The translations under genes were made by a program, and so were the position numbers. Below, in pieces: positions 5,441 through 10,962 of a stretch of 29,811 bases of DNA. The stretch's first letter is position 1. Every line of letters begins with the position of its first letter. Origin of the DNA: a virus. The stretch lies in IMG/VR virus record IMGVR_UViG_3300025674_000254, positions 1 to 29,811 of that record; one strand, written 5' to 3'. The notes under the pieces are model-generated. The model worked only from the letters and a program-made list of their open reading frames with translations, was not told where the DNA came from and ran no database searches.

Positions 5441-5634
5441 CGTTCTACCCAAGTGCAGCAGTCGGTGTATATGGCGTTGGTTTTGCTTTGGACTTGATCC
5501 ATTTCGCAGTCGAAGCAGACGTAGTTGTCGGCGGGGCGGCATAGGTCGCAATTTGGTGTTGGTTTGAGCCAACTGATGTCGATTGCCTTGTAGTCTTTTG
5601 ACAAGGGTTTTCCATCGTAAACGAACTTTGTCAT
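5425..5634 (-). CDS. Cys-rich small protein, probable zinc binder (69 aa)
   Basis: Contains PNCDLCRPADNYVCFDC (C-x2-C then C-x2-C about 10 residues later), a treble-clef or zinc-ribbon-like spacing, and later CCTW and C near the end. No recognised family. Its ATG overlaps the TGA of the upstream gene (ATGA). Role probably nucleic-acid or protein binding, inferred only from the Cys pattern. Confidence 0.7.
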   Translation of the reverse strand: MTKFVYDGKPLSKDYKAIDISWLKPTPNCDLCRPADNYVCFDCEMDQVQSKTNAIYTDCCTWVERCTES

Positions 5635-5774
5635 TGGTCTTCTCGCATTTCTTCTAAAAATAATTCAGCGTCGGTGAGGTTATCGAAATCATAACTTCTG
5701 TCAACGCCATCGCTCACTTGGTATTCGATACGACCGTCGGGTAAAAAGCTATGGATGAGTATCCATTCGCTCAT
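5631..5774 (-). CDS. Hypothetical protein (47 aa)
   Basis: Reads MSEWILIHSFLPDGRIEYQV, then SDGVDRSYDFDNLTDAELFL and EEMREDQ. Looks like a small beta-then-alpha protein; no family recognised. Overlaps both neighbours (ATGA with the following gene; its start lies inside the end of the preceding one). Confidence 0.6.
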   Translation of the reverse strand: MSEWILIHSFLPDGRIEYQVSDGVDRSYDFDNLTDAELFLEEMREDQ

Positions 5775-5998
5775 TTGTGTGTCCTATCGAGGCAAGACTC
5801 ACAATACCAACCGCCATCGGAGCCTGTAAAGTACTCAAGGGTTTTTTCTTGGCAAGCGTCGCACTCGATGCTTTGGCACTCGGGGCATAGGTAGCCGATC
5901 TGTTTGCCATCGTCGGCGGGAACGCGGTTGACAAATAGTCCTGAACCGAATGCGGTATCTTCACCGCACTCGATACATAGGTCGCCGATGTCTTTCAT
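5771..5998 (-). CDS. Multi-CxxC zinc-finger-like protein (75 aa)
   Basis: Four C-x2-C pairs: CIEC (8-11), CPEC (38-41), CDAC (46-49) and CESC (67-70), the classical layout of two zinc-binding knuckle pairs. Central segment FTGSDGGWYCESCLDR resembles LIM/zinc-ribbon ends. Starts with ATGA overlap to the 5995-6414 gene. Could bind nucleic acid or a host protein; not assignable further. Confidence 0.72.
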   Translation of the reverse strand: MKDIGDLCIECGEDTAFGSGLFVNRVPADDGKQIGYLCPECQSIECDACQEKTLEYFTGSDGGWYCESCLDRTHK

Positions 5999-6414
5999 GC
6001 TTCCTCCTCTACAACAGGGAGGGTATATTCGGACAACTCTAAATCGTATAAATACTCAGATGAGACATAACCTTGTTGTTCATCGTCCCGCTCCCTTAAC
6101 TCTTTTATATTTTTGTTATGAAAGTTTTTTATTGCTATTTCTTCTGCTTCCGCTTCATTGTTTGCGATCACGCTTGTCGATATCCCTGTTTCAAGGTAAA
6201 GCGAAACGCAATACTGTTTTTTATCTAGGTTCATGCAACGTTCGTACAAGGCTTCGACCTGCTTAATTTCTTTTTGCATCGAGCTTTCGTCCCATTGGTC
6301 TGGGGACTCACGTTTTTTTAAGTCAATGCAATAAGTTTTGAGGCTATCGATGTGTGCCTCTAACGCAACACACAAGTGGTTATGCTCGAAAGGTGTTAGT
6401 TCTAGTTTTCTCAT
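5995..6414 (-). CDS. Hypothetical protein with charged helices (139 aa)
   Basis: Starts MRKLELTPFEHNHLCVALEA, contains a probable coiled coil (KEIKQVEALYERCMNLDKKQ) and a segment QYCVSLYLETGISTSVIANN followed by EAEAEEIAIKNF, which resembles a small beta/alpha unit seen in several phage hypotheticals. Start strongly supported by GGAGGATTCAAA before ATG; the same 16-base start context (GGAGGATTCAAAATGA) occurs at the upstream gene, suggesting duplication of the initiation region. Confidence 0.72.
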   Translation of the reverse strand: MRKLELTPFEHNHLCVALEAHIDSLKTYCIDLKKRESPDQWDESSMQKEIKQVEALYERCMNLDKKQYCVSLYLETGISTSVIANNEAEAEEIAIKNFHNKNIKELRERDDEQQGYVSSEYLYDLELSEYTLPVVEEEA

Positions 6415-6665
6415 TTTGAATCCTCCTCTGGAAGTCTCTCGATAAAAGACTCAAGGCCGTCTAAATATTCTTGGGCCTCACCGTCACCTCCATCGTCTTT
6501 GTCTTCGTCAAAGTGTGGAGTACCACTGCTACAAAAATTGACGAAGCTCGCACCTTCCCCGACTTGATAGCTTAGGTCGCCCGCATAATTAGATAAGTAA
6601 CTTACCATCTCTGAATAAACCTCTAAATCAAGTACTATTTTTCCCTCTAAATCTTTATCGTTCAT
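6411..6665 (-). CDS. Acidic hypothetical protein (84 aa)
   Basis: Reads MNDKDLEGKIVLDLEVYSEM, with VGEGASFVNFCSSGTPHFDE and a very acidic segment DEDKDDGGDGEAQEYLDGLE. Not recognised; overall strongly negative, so DNA mimicry is conceivable but unproven. First gene after the leftward promoter of the divergent control region; GGAGGATTCAAA gives a clear start. Confidence 0.72.
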   Translation of the reverse strand: MNDKDLEGKIVLDLEVYSEMVSYLSNYAGDLSYQVGEGASFVNFCSSGTPHFDEDKDDGGDGEAQEYLDGLESFIERLPEEDSK

Positions 6666-6693
6666 TTTGAATCCTCCGTTGAAAAGAACCTAG

Positions 6694-6723
6694 AGTCTAA
6701 TCCTAAGTATGCGATGATGTCAA
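6694..6723 (-). promoter_or_regulatory. Leftward promoter for 6665-5025 operon
   Basis: TTGACA (6718-6723) and TAGACT (6694-6699), spacer 18, on the minus strand. The -10 is part of the palindrome TAGAGTCTA (6691-6699), so a bound regulator would block it. Confidence 0.55.
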
Positions 6724-6755
6724 CTACTTTTATCGAGTTGGGTCGAATCGACGTT

Positions 6756-6774
6756 TTTTAGACTGAGTCTAAAA
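6756..6774. promoter_or_regulatory. 19-bp palindromic operator
   Basis: TTTTAGAC (6756-6763), TGA, GTCTAAAA (6767-6774): perfect 8-bp arms. Lies between the leftward and rightward promoters of the divergent region; related to the site at 5005-5021. A smaller palindrome GTCGA-A-TCGAC is beside it at 6742-6752. Confidence 0.65.
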
Positions 6775-6840
6775 TTCATGCTGCACCGCAACACAATTTA
6801 ACCCACCTAAGTTGTTGATTTAATTAAGAAAAATAAGTAG

Positions 6841-6872
6841 TTGACTTTATCCCATATATAGTCCAGACTATA
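6841..6872 (+). promoter_or_regulatory. Rightward promoter with palindromic operator
   Basis: TATAGTC (6857-6863), CA, GACTATA (6866-6872) is a perfect inverted repeat containing a good -10 (TATAGT). TTGACT at 6841-6846 is the only -35-like box but stands 10 bp from TATAGT or 17-20 bp from weaker -10 boxes, so the exact promoter is uncertain. The operator covers the likely start region. Confidence 0.5.
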
Positions 6873-6875
6873 GGG

Positions 6876-6912
6876 TGGAAGTGGGGAATTTACTTCCAAT
6901 GTTCTTTAACAA
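6876..6912 (+). promoter_or_regulatory. Leader hairpin plus boxA-like antitermination element
   Basis: Arm TGGAAGT (6876-6882), loop GGGGAATTT, arm ACTTCCA (6892-6898), one base, then TGTTCTTTAACAA (6900-6912), which matches the rrn boxA TGCTCTTTAACAA at 12 of 13 positions. Precedes an operon with two internal terminators. Second copy at 4886-4923, opposite strand. Confidence 0.62.
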
Positions 6913-6932
6913 TCTATACGGAAAGGAAAAAC

Positions 6933-7124
6933 ATGAGTCTATCTTTAGAAGACTTGGACGGGGACACCTTGCGTAAGCTTGGTGTTACGAAACCTCGCCA
7001 AAAGAAATTCACGGCGGAGAACGAGCGTCAATTTGCTATCAAGGCACTCAACCTACTCTCGACCTTAACACAGTCGGAGAGGGCAAGGGTCTTGAGACGT
7101 GCAACGACACTCAACAACGTTTAA
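6933..7124 (+). CDS. Small hypothetical protein, possible regulator (63 aa)
   Basis: Reads MSLSLEDLDGDTLRKLGVTK, then a basic stretch PRQKKFTAENERQFA and a helical end TLTQSERARVLRRATTLNNV. Helix-rich with basic clusters, compatible with nucleic-acid binding, but no defined HTH. First gene of the rightward operon, directly after the boxA leader, with AAAGGA as ribosome binding site. Position makes it a candidate for a regulator of the divergent region or of antitermination; this is inference from context only. Confidence 0.7.
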   Translation: MSLSLEDLDGDTLRKLGVTKPRQKKFTAENERQFAIKALNLLSTLTQSERARVLRRATTLNNV

Positions 7125-7132
7125 GTCTGGTT

Positions 7133-7157
7133 CGGGGGCCGTGTGCCCCCGCCTTTT
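7133..7157 (+). terminator. Intrinsic terminator after 6933-7124
   Basis: CGGGGGC (7133-7139), 5-nt loop, GCCCCCG (7145-7151), CC, then TTTT and a further U-rich stretch. Strong stem, moderate U tract. Confidence 0.75.
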
Positions 7158-7178
7158 AATTTTGATTAGGAGTAGTAA

Positions 7179-7565
7179 ATGAAAACCATCATAGGATTAG
7201 ACGTAAAAAAACTTGAAAGCGCACTCGACCAAGTCATTAAGAGTGGGGAAATTGCTGACATCGAACAAGTGTGTGACCGAACTGAGTTTAGTAAACCGAC
7301 CACGGGTGATGTTTACCATTGGCAAATTGTCAAGGATGGGTCGAGTTTGATCAGGTGGTACTTGATCGAGGACCACGAAGCTAATGGAACCGAGGACCGT
7401 GGTTGCCAATTCTCGTTCCGCACCCTGAAAGAGGCGAACCGTTTGGCGTTGTTCTTTGCCAAGTTGTTTCGTTACGGTTGGGGGATGACGGTCAACGTCA
7501 CTCGAGAGCGACGTATCAAGAAGGGTACAGAGGTTGAGGTTACGACCTTCTTTACAGCACCATAG
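7179..7565 (+). CDS. Hypothetical protein (128 aa)
   Basis: Starts MKTIIGLDVKKLESALDQVI with AGGAG upstream. The middle (VYHWQIVKDGSSLIRWYLIE) and FRTLKEANRLALFFAKLFRY suggest an alpha/beta fold, the end RERRIKKGTEVEVTTFF a beta hairpin. No family recognised. It lies between two terminators with no room for an obvious own promoter (54 bases from the previous gene). Confidence 0.7.
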   Translation: MKTIIGLDVKKLESALDQVIKSGEIADIEQVCDRTEFSKPTTGDVYHWQIVKDGSSLIRWYLIEDHEANGTEDRGCQFSFRTLKEANRLALFFAKLFRYGWGMTVNVTRERRIKKGTEVEVTTFFTAP

Positions 7566-7569
7566 GACT

Positions 7570-7591
7570 GGGGGCTTCGGCCCCCTTTTTT
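7570..7591 (+). terminator. Strong intrinsic terminator with UUCG tetraloop
   Basis: GGGGGC (7570-7575), UUCG, GCCCCC (7580-7585), then six T (7586-7591). Only 14 bases separate it from the ATG of the HNH gene. Confidence 0.92.
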
Positions 7592-7605
7592 AACAGGGAG
7601 AGATT

Positions 7606-8487
7606 ATGACCGAGGAAGAGAAGAAAGAACGCAAACGAGAGTATCTGAAAAAATACTACGAGGAAAACAAAGAAAAATGGCGAGAGGTAAACAAGGAACA
7701 AAGACGAGAGTACAAAAGGAAATACTACGCGGAAAACAGAGAGAAAATAAGTACTCAAAAGAAAAAATACTATGAGGAAAACAAGGAACAAAGACGAGAG
7801 TACAACAAAAAATACTACGCGGAAAACAAAGAAAAATTGCGAAAGGAATGCAGGGAGAGAGGTTTTATATACCGAAGGGAAAACAGAGAGAAAGAATTGG
7901 CTAGAAGGAAAAAATACCGAGAGGAAAACAGAGAGAAAGTGTTAGCAGCCCATAAAAAATACTACGAGGAAAACAAAGAGAAAGAAGCGGCTAGAAAGAA
8001 AAAATACTACGAGGAAAACAAAGAGGAAAGGCTAGAGGTATGTAAGAAATACTACGAGGAAAACAAAAAGAAAGTAGCGACTAGGGGTAAAAAATACCGA
8101 AAGGAAAACAGGGAGGAAATAAGTGTTAGGGCTAGAAAATACTATGAGGAAAATAAAGAGAAAGTGTTAGCGGCTAATAAAAAATACAAAGAGGAAAACA
8201 AAGAGAAAGTAAGAAAATACCGAGAGGAAACCAAAGAAATGGCCATAGCAAGAAACGCCAAAAGACGAGCGCAAAAACTAAGAGCCACACCTGCGTGGTA
8301 CGAACAAGAGCGCGATAAAGTGGCTTTAATATACGCAAAGGCACAAGAGTTAGGTTTTCATGTAGACCACATAGTCCCCTTGCAATCTAAGAAGGTATGT
8401 GGATTACATACGTGGGCTAACTTACAGTTACTTGCGCCAGAGGTAAATCTAGCTAAACGAAATAGGTACTGGCCTGATATGCCGTGA
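7606..8487 (+). CDS. HNH endonuclease-like protein with long repeat helix (293 aa)
   Basis: Residues 14-211 are about 12 imperfect copies of a 15-residue unit of the form KKYYEENKEKVLAAN, rich in E, K, R and Y, expected to form one long charged helix or coiled coil. The C-terminal 80 residues carry an HNH-type module: FHVDHIVPLQSKKVCGLH, then WANLQLLAPEVN (D254, H255, H268, N272, N281). HNH proteins of this type nick or cut DNA and are often free-standing homing endonucleases or act in packaging. AGGGAGAG precedes the ATG. The gene follows a strong terminator by 14 bases and has no visible own promoter, so it probably depends on readthrough. Catalytic activity is inferred. Confidence 0.8.
   Translation: MTEEEKKERKREYLKKYYEENKEKWREVNKEQRREYKRKYYAENREKISTQKKKYYEENKEQRREYNKKYYAENKEKLRKECRERGFIYRRENREKELARRKKYREENREKVLAAHKKYYEENKEKEAARKKKYYEENKEERLEVCKKYYEENKKKVATRGKKYRKENREEISVRARKYYEENKEKVLAANKKYKEENKEKVRKYREETKEMAIARNAKRRAQKLRATPAWYEQERDKVALIYAKAQELGFHVDHIVPLQSKKVCGLHTWANLQLLAPEVNLAKRNRYWPDMP
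7645..8238 (+). repeat. 45-bp tandem repeats within the HNH gene
   Basis: DNA units of about 45 bp containing AAATACTACGAGGAAAACAA (or TACTATGAGG variants) recur about 12 times, with one longer divergent unit near 7850-7900. Purine-rich on the coding strand and much more A-rich than surrounding genes. Confidence 0.85.
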
Positions 8488-9027
8488 CTACTCTTTATGG
8501 AACTTCAGATAGAGGTAAGCGCGTTCCGTGATCCGTGGGTCGTCTTTCAGTAGCCCTATTGCGTGATTGCATGGTCGGCACAGTAGGCCGCGTACTTTTC
8601 CGGTGTTGTGGCAGTGGTCCACGGCCATACGGTAATCGAGTTCTGACTGGTGGATTTTACAGATGACGCATTGATACCCTTGGATATCGAGCATCTTCAT
8701 GAAGTCGTCGAGGGTGATGCCGTACTTCGCTAGTAGCTTGGAGTCTTCTACGTTCTTATGGATTTTGTTGATGGGTGCGAAGGCCGGACATTCGCGGGCC
8801 ATCATATTCTTTTTAATGCTACGCCCCTGTTGGGCGTGGGTGTTGCCGCAGTGTTTACATCGACCGACCCAGTAGTTAGGTGCTCCGGCTTTAACGACCA
8901 CGGCGTGATCGTTTTCATGCCAGAGTAAATCGATGCGGGGTTTACGTTGTCGAGTCTGATCTTTTTGATCCTGACTCTCGGACTGATTCTGGGTTGACTT
9001 CGAGGAGTCCGTCTGTTTTGTGGTCAT
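8488..9027 (-). CDS. Recombination endonuclease VII
   Basis: Central/C-terminal half matches the endonuclease VII family: KYGITLDDFMKMLDIQGYQC, VICK, then MAVDHCHNTGKVRGLLCRPC, N-A-IGLLKDD and a final A-YLYLKFHK. The two CxxC pairs bind structural zinc and DH-x-H is the catalytic HNH-type core; these enzymes resolve branched DNA before packaging. An extra CKHC motif and a Ser/Gln-rich N-terminus precede the domain. Start uncertain: ATG 9025-9027 or 9052-9054, both with weak ribosome binding sites and both overlapping the XseB-like gene by 86 bases or more. Last gene of the 9906-8488 operon. Domain call is firm. Confidence 0.88.
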   Translation of the reverse strand: MTTKQTDSSKSTQNQSESQDQKDQTRQRKPRIDLLWHENDHAVVVKAGAPNYWVGRCKHCGNTHAQQGRSIKKNMMARECPAFAPINKIHKNVEDSKLLAKYGITLDDFMKMLDIQGYQCVICKIHQSELDYRMAVDHCHNTGKVRGLLCRPCNHAIGLLKDDPRITERAYLYLKFHKE

Positions 9028-9199
9028 AAATATAAATCTTTCTTTTGGCCTCATCGAGTTCTAACTCACAAAAGCGTAACAGTTCTTGCGCTTTTTTGTA
9101 AGCCTCAAGGGTCTCGGCAAGGGAAAGACCATCTTCCATTTGTCCGGCAATGGTCTCTAGTTCTAAAAGATTTTCTTCAAACGATTTTTTGTATGTCAC
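8942..9199 (-). CDS. Exonuclease VII small subunit-like protein (85 aa)
   Basis: Residues 5-50 read KSFEENLLELETIAGQMEDG, then LSLAETLEAYKKAQELLRFC and ELELDEAKRK, the pattern of XseB: FE..L.ELE.I...E.G...L...L..Y..G..L...C...L..A. In bacteria XseB assembles with the large subunit XseA to form the single-strand-specific exonuclease VII. No XseA is present here, so the protein may join or interfere with the host enzyme (inference). A 30-residue acidic/Ser tail extends beyond the usual length. I chose the GTG at 9197-9199, which overlaps the TGA of the upstream gene (GTGA) with AGAGGA as ribosome binding site; an ATG at 9224-9226 is the alternative. XseB is a simple coiled coil, so chance resemblance is possible. 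Confidence 0.62.
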   Translation of the reverse strand: MTYKKSFEENLLELETIAGQMEDGLSLAETLEAYKKAQELLRFCELELDEAKRKIYIYDHKTDGLLEVNPESVRESGSKRSDSTT

Positions 9200-9462
9200 T
9201 TGTGTCCTCTCGCGTATTCTAGCCATCTCATTTCGATGACCTTGGCATGACGTTCACGCTCGTGCCACTCTCGCCAGCTTTGCGCCGGTCCATTGGCCCA
9301 TTGTTGCTGACAATCGTGGACGAATTCGTGAACAATTTTTGCATCGGTAATTGGTTTGCTGATGTGAACAACACCGTCTTTGTAGAACGTCTTTACATCT
9401 TCCACGATGTTGATCGTTGGAAAGCAGTTTACTGTTGCTAAAAACAACAGAATCTTTTCCAT
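9196..9462 (-). CDS. Small HExxH putative metallopeptidase (88 aa)
   Basis: N-terminus MEKILLFLATVNCFPTINIV is a probable signal or membrane anchor. The motif KIVHEFVHDCQQQW gives HEFVH (residues 45-49), a zincin core, and the downstream ERERHAKVIEMRWLE offers glutamates as third ligand, resembling short phage and bacterial HExxH proteins with a following E.xA pattern. Likely a zinc-dependent peptidase-fold protein acting in or beyond the membrane; activity and substrate unknown. It overlaps the 41-aa gene by TAATG and the XseB-like gene by GTGA. Confidence 0.6.
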   Translation of the reverse strand: MEKILLFLATVNCFPTINIVEDVKTFYKDGVVHISKPITDAKIVHEFVHDCQQQWANGPAQSWREWHERERHAKVIEMRWLEYARGHK

Positions 9463-9587
9463 TACATGGCGGTGCTACATTTACCGAGTGGGTGATAAGA
9501 CTGAGATTTTCTATCCGCTCCAATGTCAACACTGGCGATAGATGAACTGACAGAAAAAAGAAACAAGGCTACGGTCAGTATCTTCAT
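9462..9587 (-). CDS. 41-aa exported mini-protein
   Basis: MKILTVALFLFSVSSSIASV is a clear signal peptide, with cleavage likely after SIAS or nearby, leaving about 22 residues containing one Cys (GKCSTAM). GAAGGGGGC is a good ribosome binding site and its TAA overlaps the next ATG (TAATG). Function unknown; context suggests action in the periplasm. Confidence 0.65.
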   Translation of the reverse strand: MKILTVALFLFSVSSSIASVDIGADRKSQSYHPLGKCSTAM

Positions 9588-9602
9588 CTTAGCCCCCTTC
9601 GA

Positions 9603-9800
9603 TTAGATACTATACGGGCACCAACTTCGGAACATAACCCGTTTCACATAAGTGCAACGGTAGTCCATGCAGTAGGTTCCTACGTATCGGATGCCTTGGC
9701 TCGTACTGATCTGGTCGCAGTTAAGTAACTTACCCGCACTAGCGATGGTAGGCACAGACATAACCGCAGTAATGACGATAGATGCTAATAATTTTTTCAT
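9603..9800 (-). CDS. Exported Cys-containing small protein (65 aa)
   Basis: MKKLLASIVITAVMSVPTIA followed by SAG is a textbook signal peptide (AxA cleavage). The mature part, about 42 residues, holds four Cys (NCDQ, YCMDYRC, SWC) that could form two disulfides, and several Tyr and Arg. GGGGGAAACTAAA precedes the ATG. Probably a periplasmic protein; could be a superinfection-exclusion or inhibitor protein, but there is no direct evidence. Confidence 0.7.
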   Translation of the reverse strand: MKKLLASIVITAVMSVPTIASAGKLLNCDQISTSQGIRYVGTYCMDYRCTYVKRVMFRSWCPYSI

Positions 9801-9801
9801 T

Positions 9802-9906
9802 TTAGTTTCCCCCGAATAAGTGATGAGCTAACCCCGCAAGTAATCCCGCGATGATCGGAATTATTGTAGAGTGAAGTGTACTTAATTTAGGTTTTTTGTC
9901 TTTCAT
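9802..9906 (-). CDS. 34-aa membrane mini-protein
   Basis: Reads MKDKKPKLSTLHSTIIPIIA then GLLAGLAHHLFGGN: a basic N-terminus and a single hydrophobic helix with small residues, ending in a His/Gly tail. GGAGTCAGAT stands before the ATG at 9904-9906. First gene of the operon from the promoter at 9936-9965. Size and layout are similar to small phage holin-like or regulatory membrane peptides, but nothing decides the function. Confidence 0.65.
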   Translation of the reverse strand: MKDKKPKLSTLHSTIIPIIAGLLAGLAHHLFGGN

Positions 9907-9935
9907 ATCTGACTCCGTTGGTTAATGGAAGCTAC

Positions 9936-9965
9936 ATGATATGCGAGATTATCTTAAAACGTCAA
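9936..9965 (-). promoter_or_regulatory. sigma70 promoter for 9906-8488 operon
   Basis: TTGACG (9960-9965) and TATCAT (9936-9941), spacer 18, minus strand, with the CTCGCA context before the -10 shared with 11391-11419. Confidence 0.65.
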
Positions 9966-9979
9966 GTGAGGTTAAAGTT

Positions 9980-10306
9980 ATGGCTGATACAAAAACACCG
10001 CACGATACTGATTACCCTGTATTTGCTTATATTGAATGGTTCGATGCTGTGGCAGAGGGCGAATGGGCCGAGGTCACTGAAGCGGAGGCTCATCCGTGCA
10101 CTACCCTTGGATTTATAGTAGCAGAAAACGATAGAGCGATCTGTATCGCTAGTACGGTTTCTTGGAAAGACACCAACGCCAAGCTACACATACCCAAAGG
10201 GTGGATTGAAAAGATATGGCGGGTTCCCGCAGAGGATATCAAATCGTTTTCAAAGGATAACCCCGTAAACGAAATCAACGATTACGGGATTGGTCTTACC
10301 GATTAG
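9980..10306 (+). CDS. Hypothetical protein (108 aa)
   Basis: Starts MADTKTPHDTDYPVFAYIEW and contains FDAVAEGEWAEVTEAEAHPC, then TTLGFIVAENDRAICIAST and IPKGWIEKIWRVP. Compact beta-rich layout with an 'IPKxxI' end; I remember similar unnamed phage proteins but no function. I start it at the ATG 9980-9982 (GAGG nearby) rather than 13 codons earlier, where the frame lies on the leftward promoter. The only plus-strand gene between 8487 and 18698, convergent with the 10303-10590 gene (4-base overlap of stop regions). Confidence 0.68.
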   Translation: MADTKTPHDTDYPVFAYIEWFDAVAEGEWAEVTEAEAHPCTTLGFIVAENDRAICIASTVSWKDTNAKLHIPKGWIEKIWRVPAEDIKSFSKDNPVNEINDYGIGLTD

Positions 10307-10590
10307 TGTACTTCTTTACTTATGCCCATAAATTCGGACATACCCTCGATGGCTTCGGAGTTCTCGGAGGCTTGTGACAAGCATGACGCAAGCACTCCAA
10401 GAGCCTCTGAGTGGCTCGGTGTGCCGACAAACAACTGAGTTAGTAGTTGGGTTAGGGCACCCCCTATTGCGGCCTCTCTGGACACCCCACGTTCGTTTAA
10501 ATCACGCAGTAGTTCTGCCGTTTCGGTGGCAGACTGAAAGAACTGTTTTTCCTCTTCCGTGAGGTCAAAATCATCTAGATCCTCTGCCAT
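10303..10590 (-). CDS. Hypothetical protein (95 aa)
   Basis: Starts MAEDLDDFDLTEEEKQFFQS, then ATETAELLRDLNERGVSREA and AIGGALTQLLTQLFVGTPS: acidic N-terminus and a helical bundle-like remainder. The start at 10588-10590 gives a 20-base overlap with the upstream gene; a longer frame covers more of that gene and is less likely. No family recognised. Confidence 0.62.
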   Translation of the reverse strand: MAEDLDDFDLTEEEKQFFQSATETAELLRDLNERGVSREAAIGGALTQLLTQLFVGTPSHSEALGVLASCLSQASENSEAIEGMSEFMGISKEVH

Positions 10591-10849
10591 CGTGGTCTTT
10601 CTTAGGTTGCCAATTATCCACTTCAGCATACCACTTTCCAGACCGAGCTTCACAAACCTGTACGTTAATCCAGTCCCCGTCCTTTTGTTCTAGCCACCGG
10701 ATCAAATCGGCTCGCTTAATACTGATGTTGCATTTAATCCAGTCAGGGGCCGTGTCCCGTGGTTTCTTGGCAATGAGCCCGTCGATGAATTCTTTTTCTG
10801 TCTTTGGCGCGGTATCCACGCTTGTTGGTGCATCCTTTAGATCAATCAT
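10571..10849 (-). CDS. Conserved phage hypothetical protein (92 aa)
   Basis: Contains EKEFIDGLIAKKPRDTAPDW, IKCNISIKRADLIRWL and WINVQVCEARSGKWYAEVDN followed by WQPKK. This 'F..GL..K.......V...ISI....L..WL......W.n......SGKWYA' pattern is recalled from many marine phage genomes, always without function. AAGAGG before the ATG fits well. Preceded by the terminator at 10864-10900. Confidence 0.72.
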   Translation of the reverse strand: MIDLKDAPTSVDTAPKTEKEFIDGLIAKKPRDTAPDWIKCNISIKRADLIRWLEQKDGDWINVQVCEARSGKWYAEVDNWQPKKDHDGRGSR

Positions 10850-10863
10850 ATTTACCTCTTAAA

Positions 10864-10900
10864 TAAAAAAAGCCCTCAGTCAGGGGATTGACCGAGGGCT
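10864..10900 (-). terminator. Intrinsic terminator after 10948-11199
   Basis: Outer stem AGCCCTC (10871-10877) with GAGGGCT (10894-10900), inner GTC/GAC pairs, then a run of U on the minus strand (10865-10870). The next gene starts only 15 bases after it. Confidence 0.88.
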
Positions 10901-10905
10901 TTCAC

Positions 10906-10962
10906 TACACGGAGAACAAAATGAAAGGACATTCTGTTGTGGTTATTCTAGTCAAAGATTAA
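10906..10962 (+). other. Inverted leader motif with a 13-codon frame
   Basis: TACACGGAGA (10906-10915) is followed at ideal distance by an ATG (10921) and the frame MKGHSVVVILVKD ending in TAA at 10960-10962, on the strand opposite to the genes. Either a leader peptide or a decayed copy of a gene start; no plus-strand promoter is visible. Confidence 0.3.

Noticed and set aside
6933-7124. The 63-aa protein as a Cro/CI-type repressor.
   Set aside because: No clear helix-turn-helix signature; only its position suggests regulation.
7552-7791. Hydrophobic minus-strand frame opposite the HNH repeats.
   Set aside because: Antisense of AAA/GAA/TAC-rich repeat codons automatically gives Phe/Leu-rich frames; no start signals.
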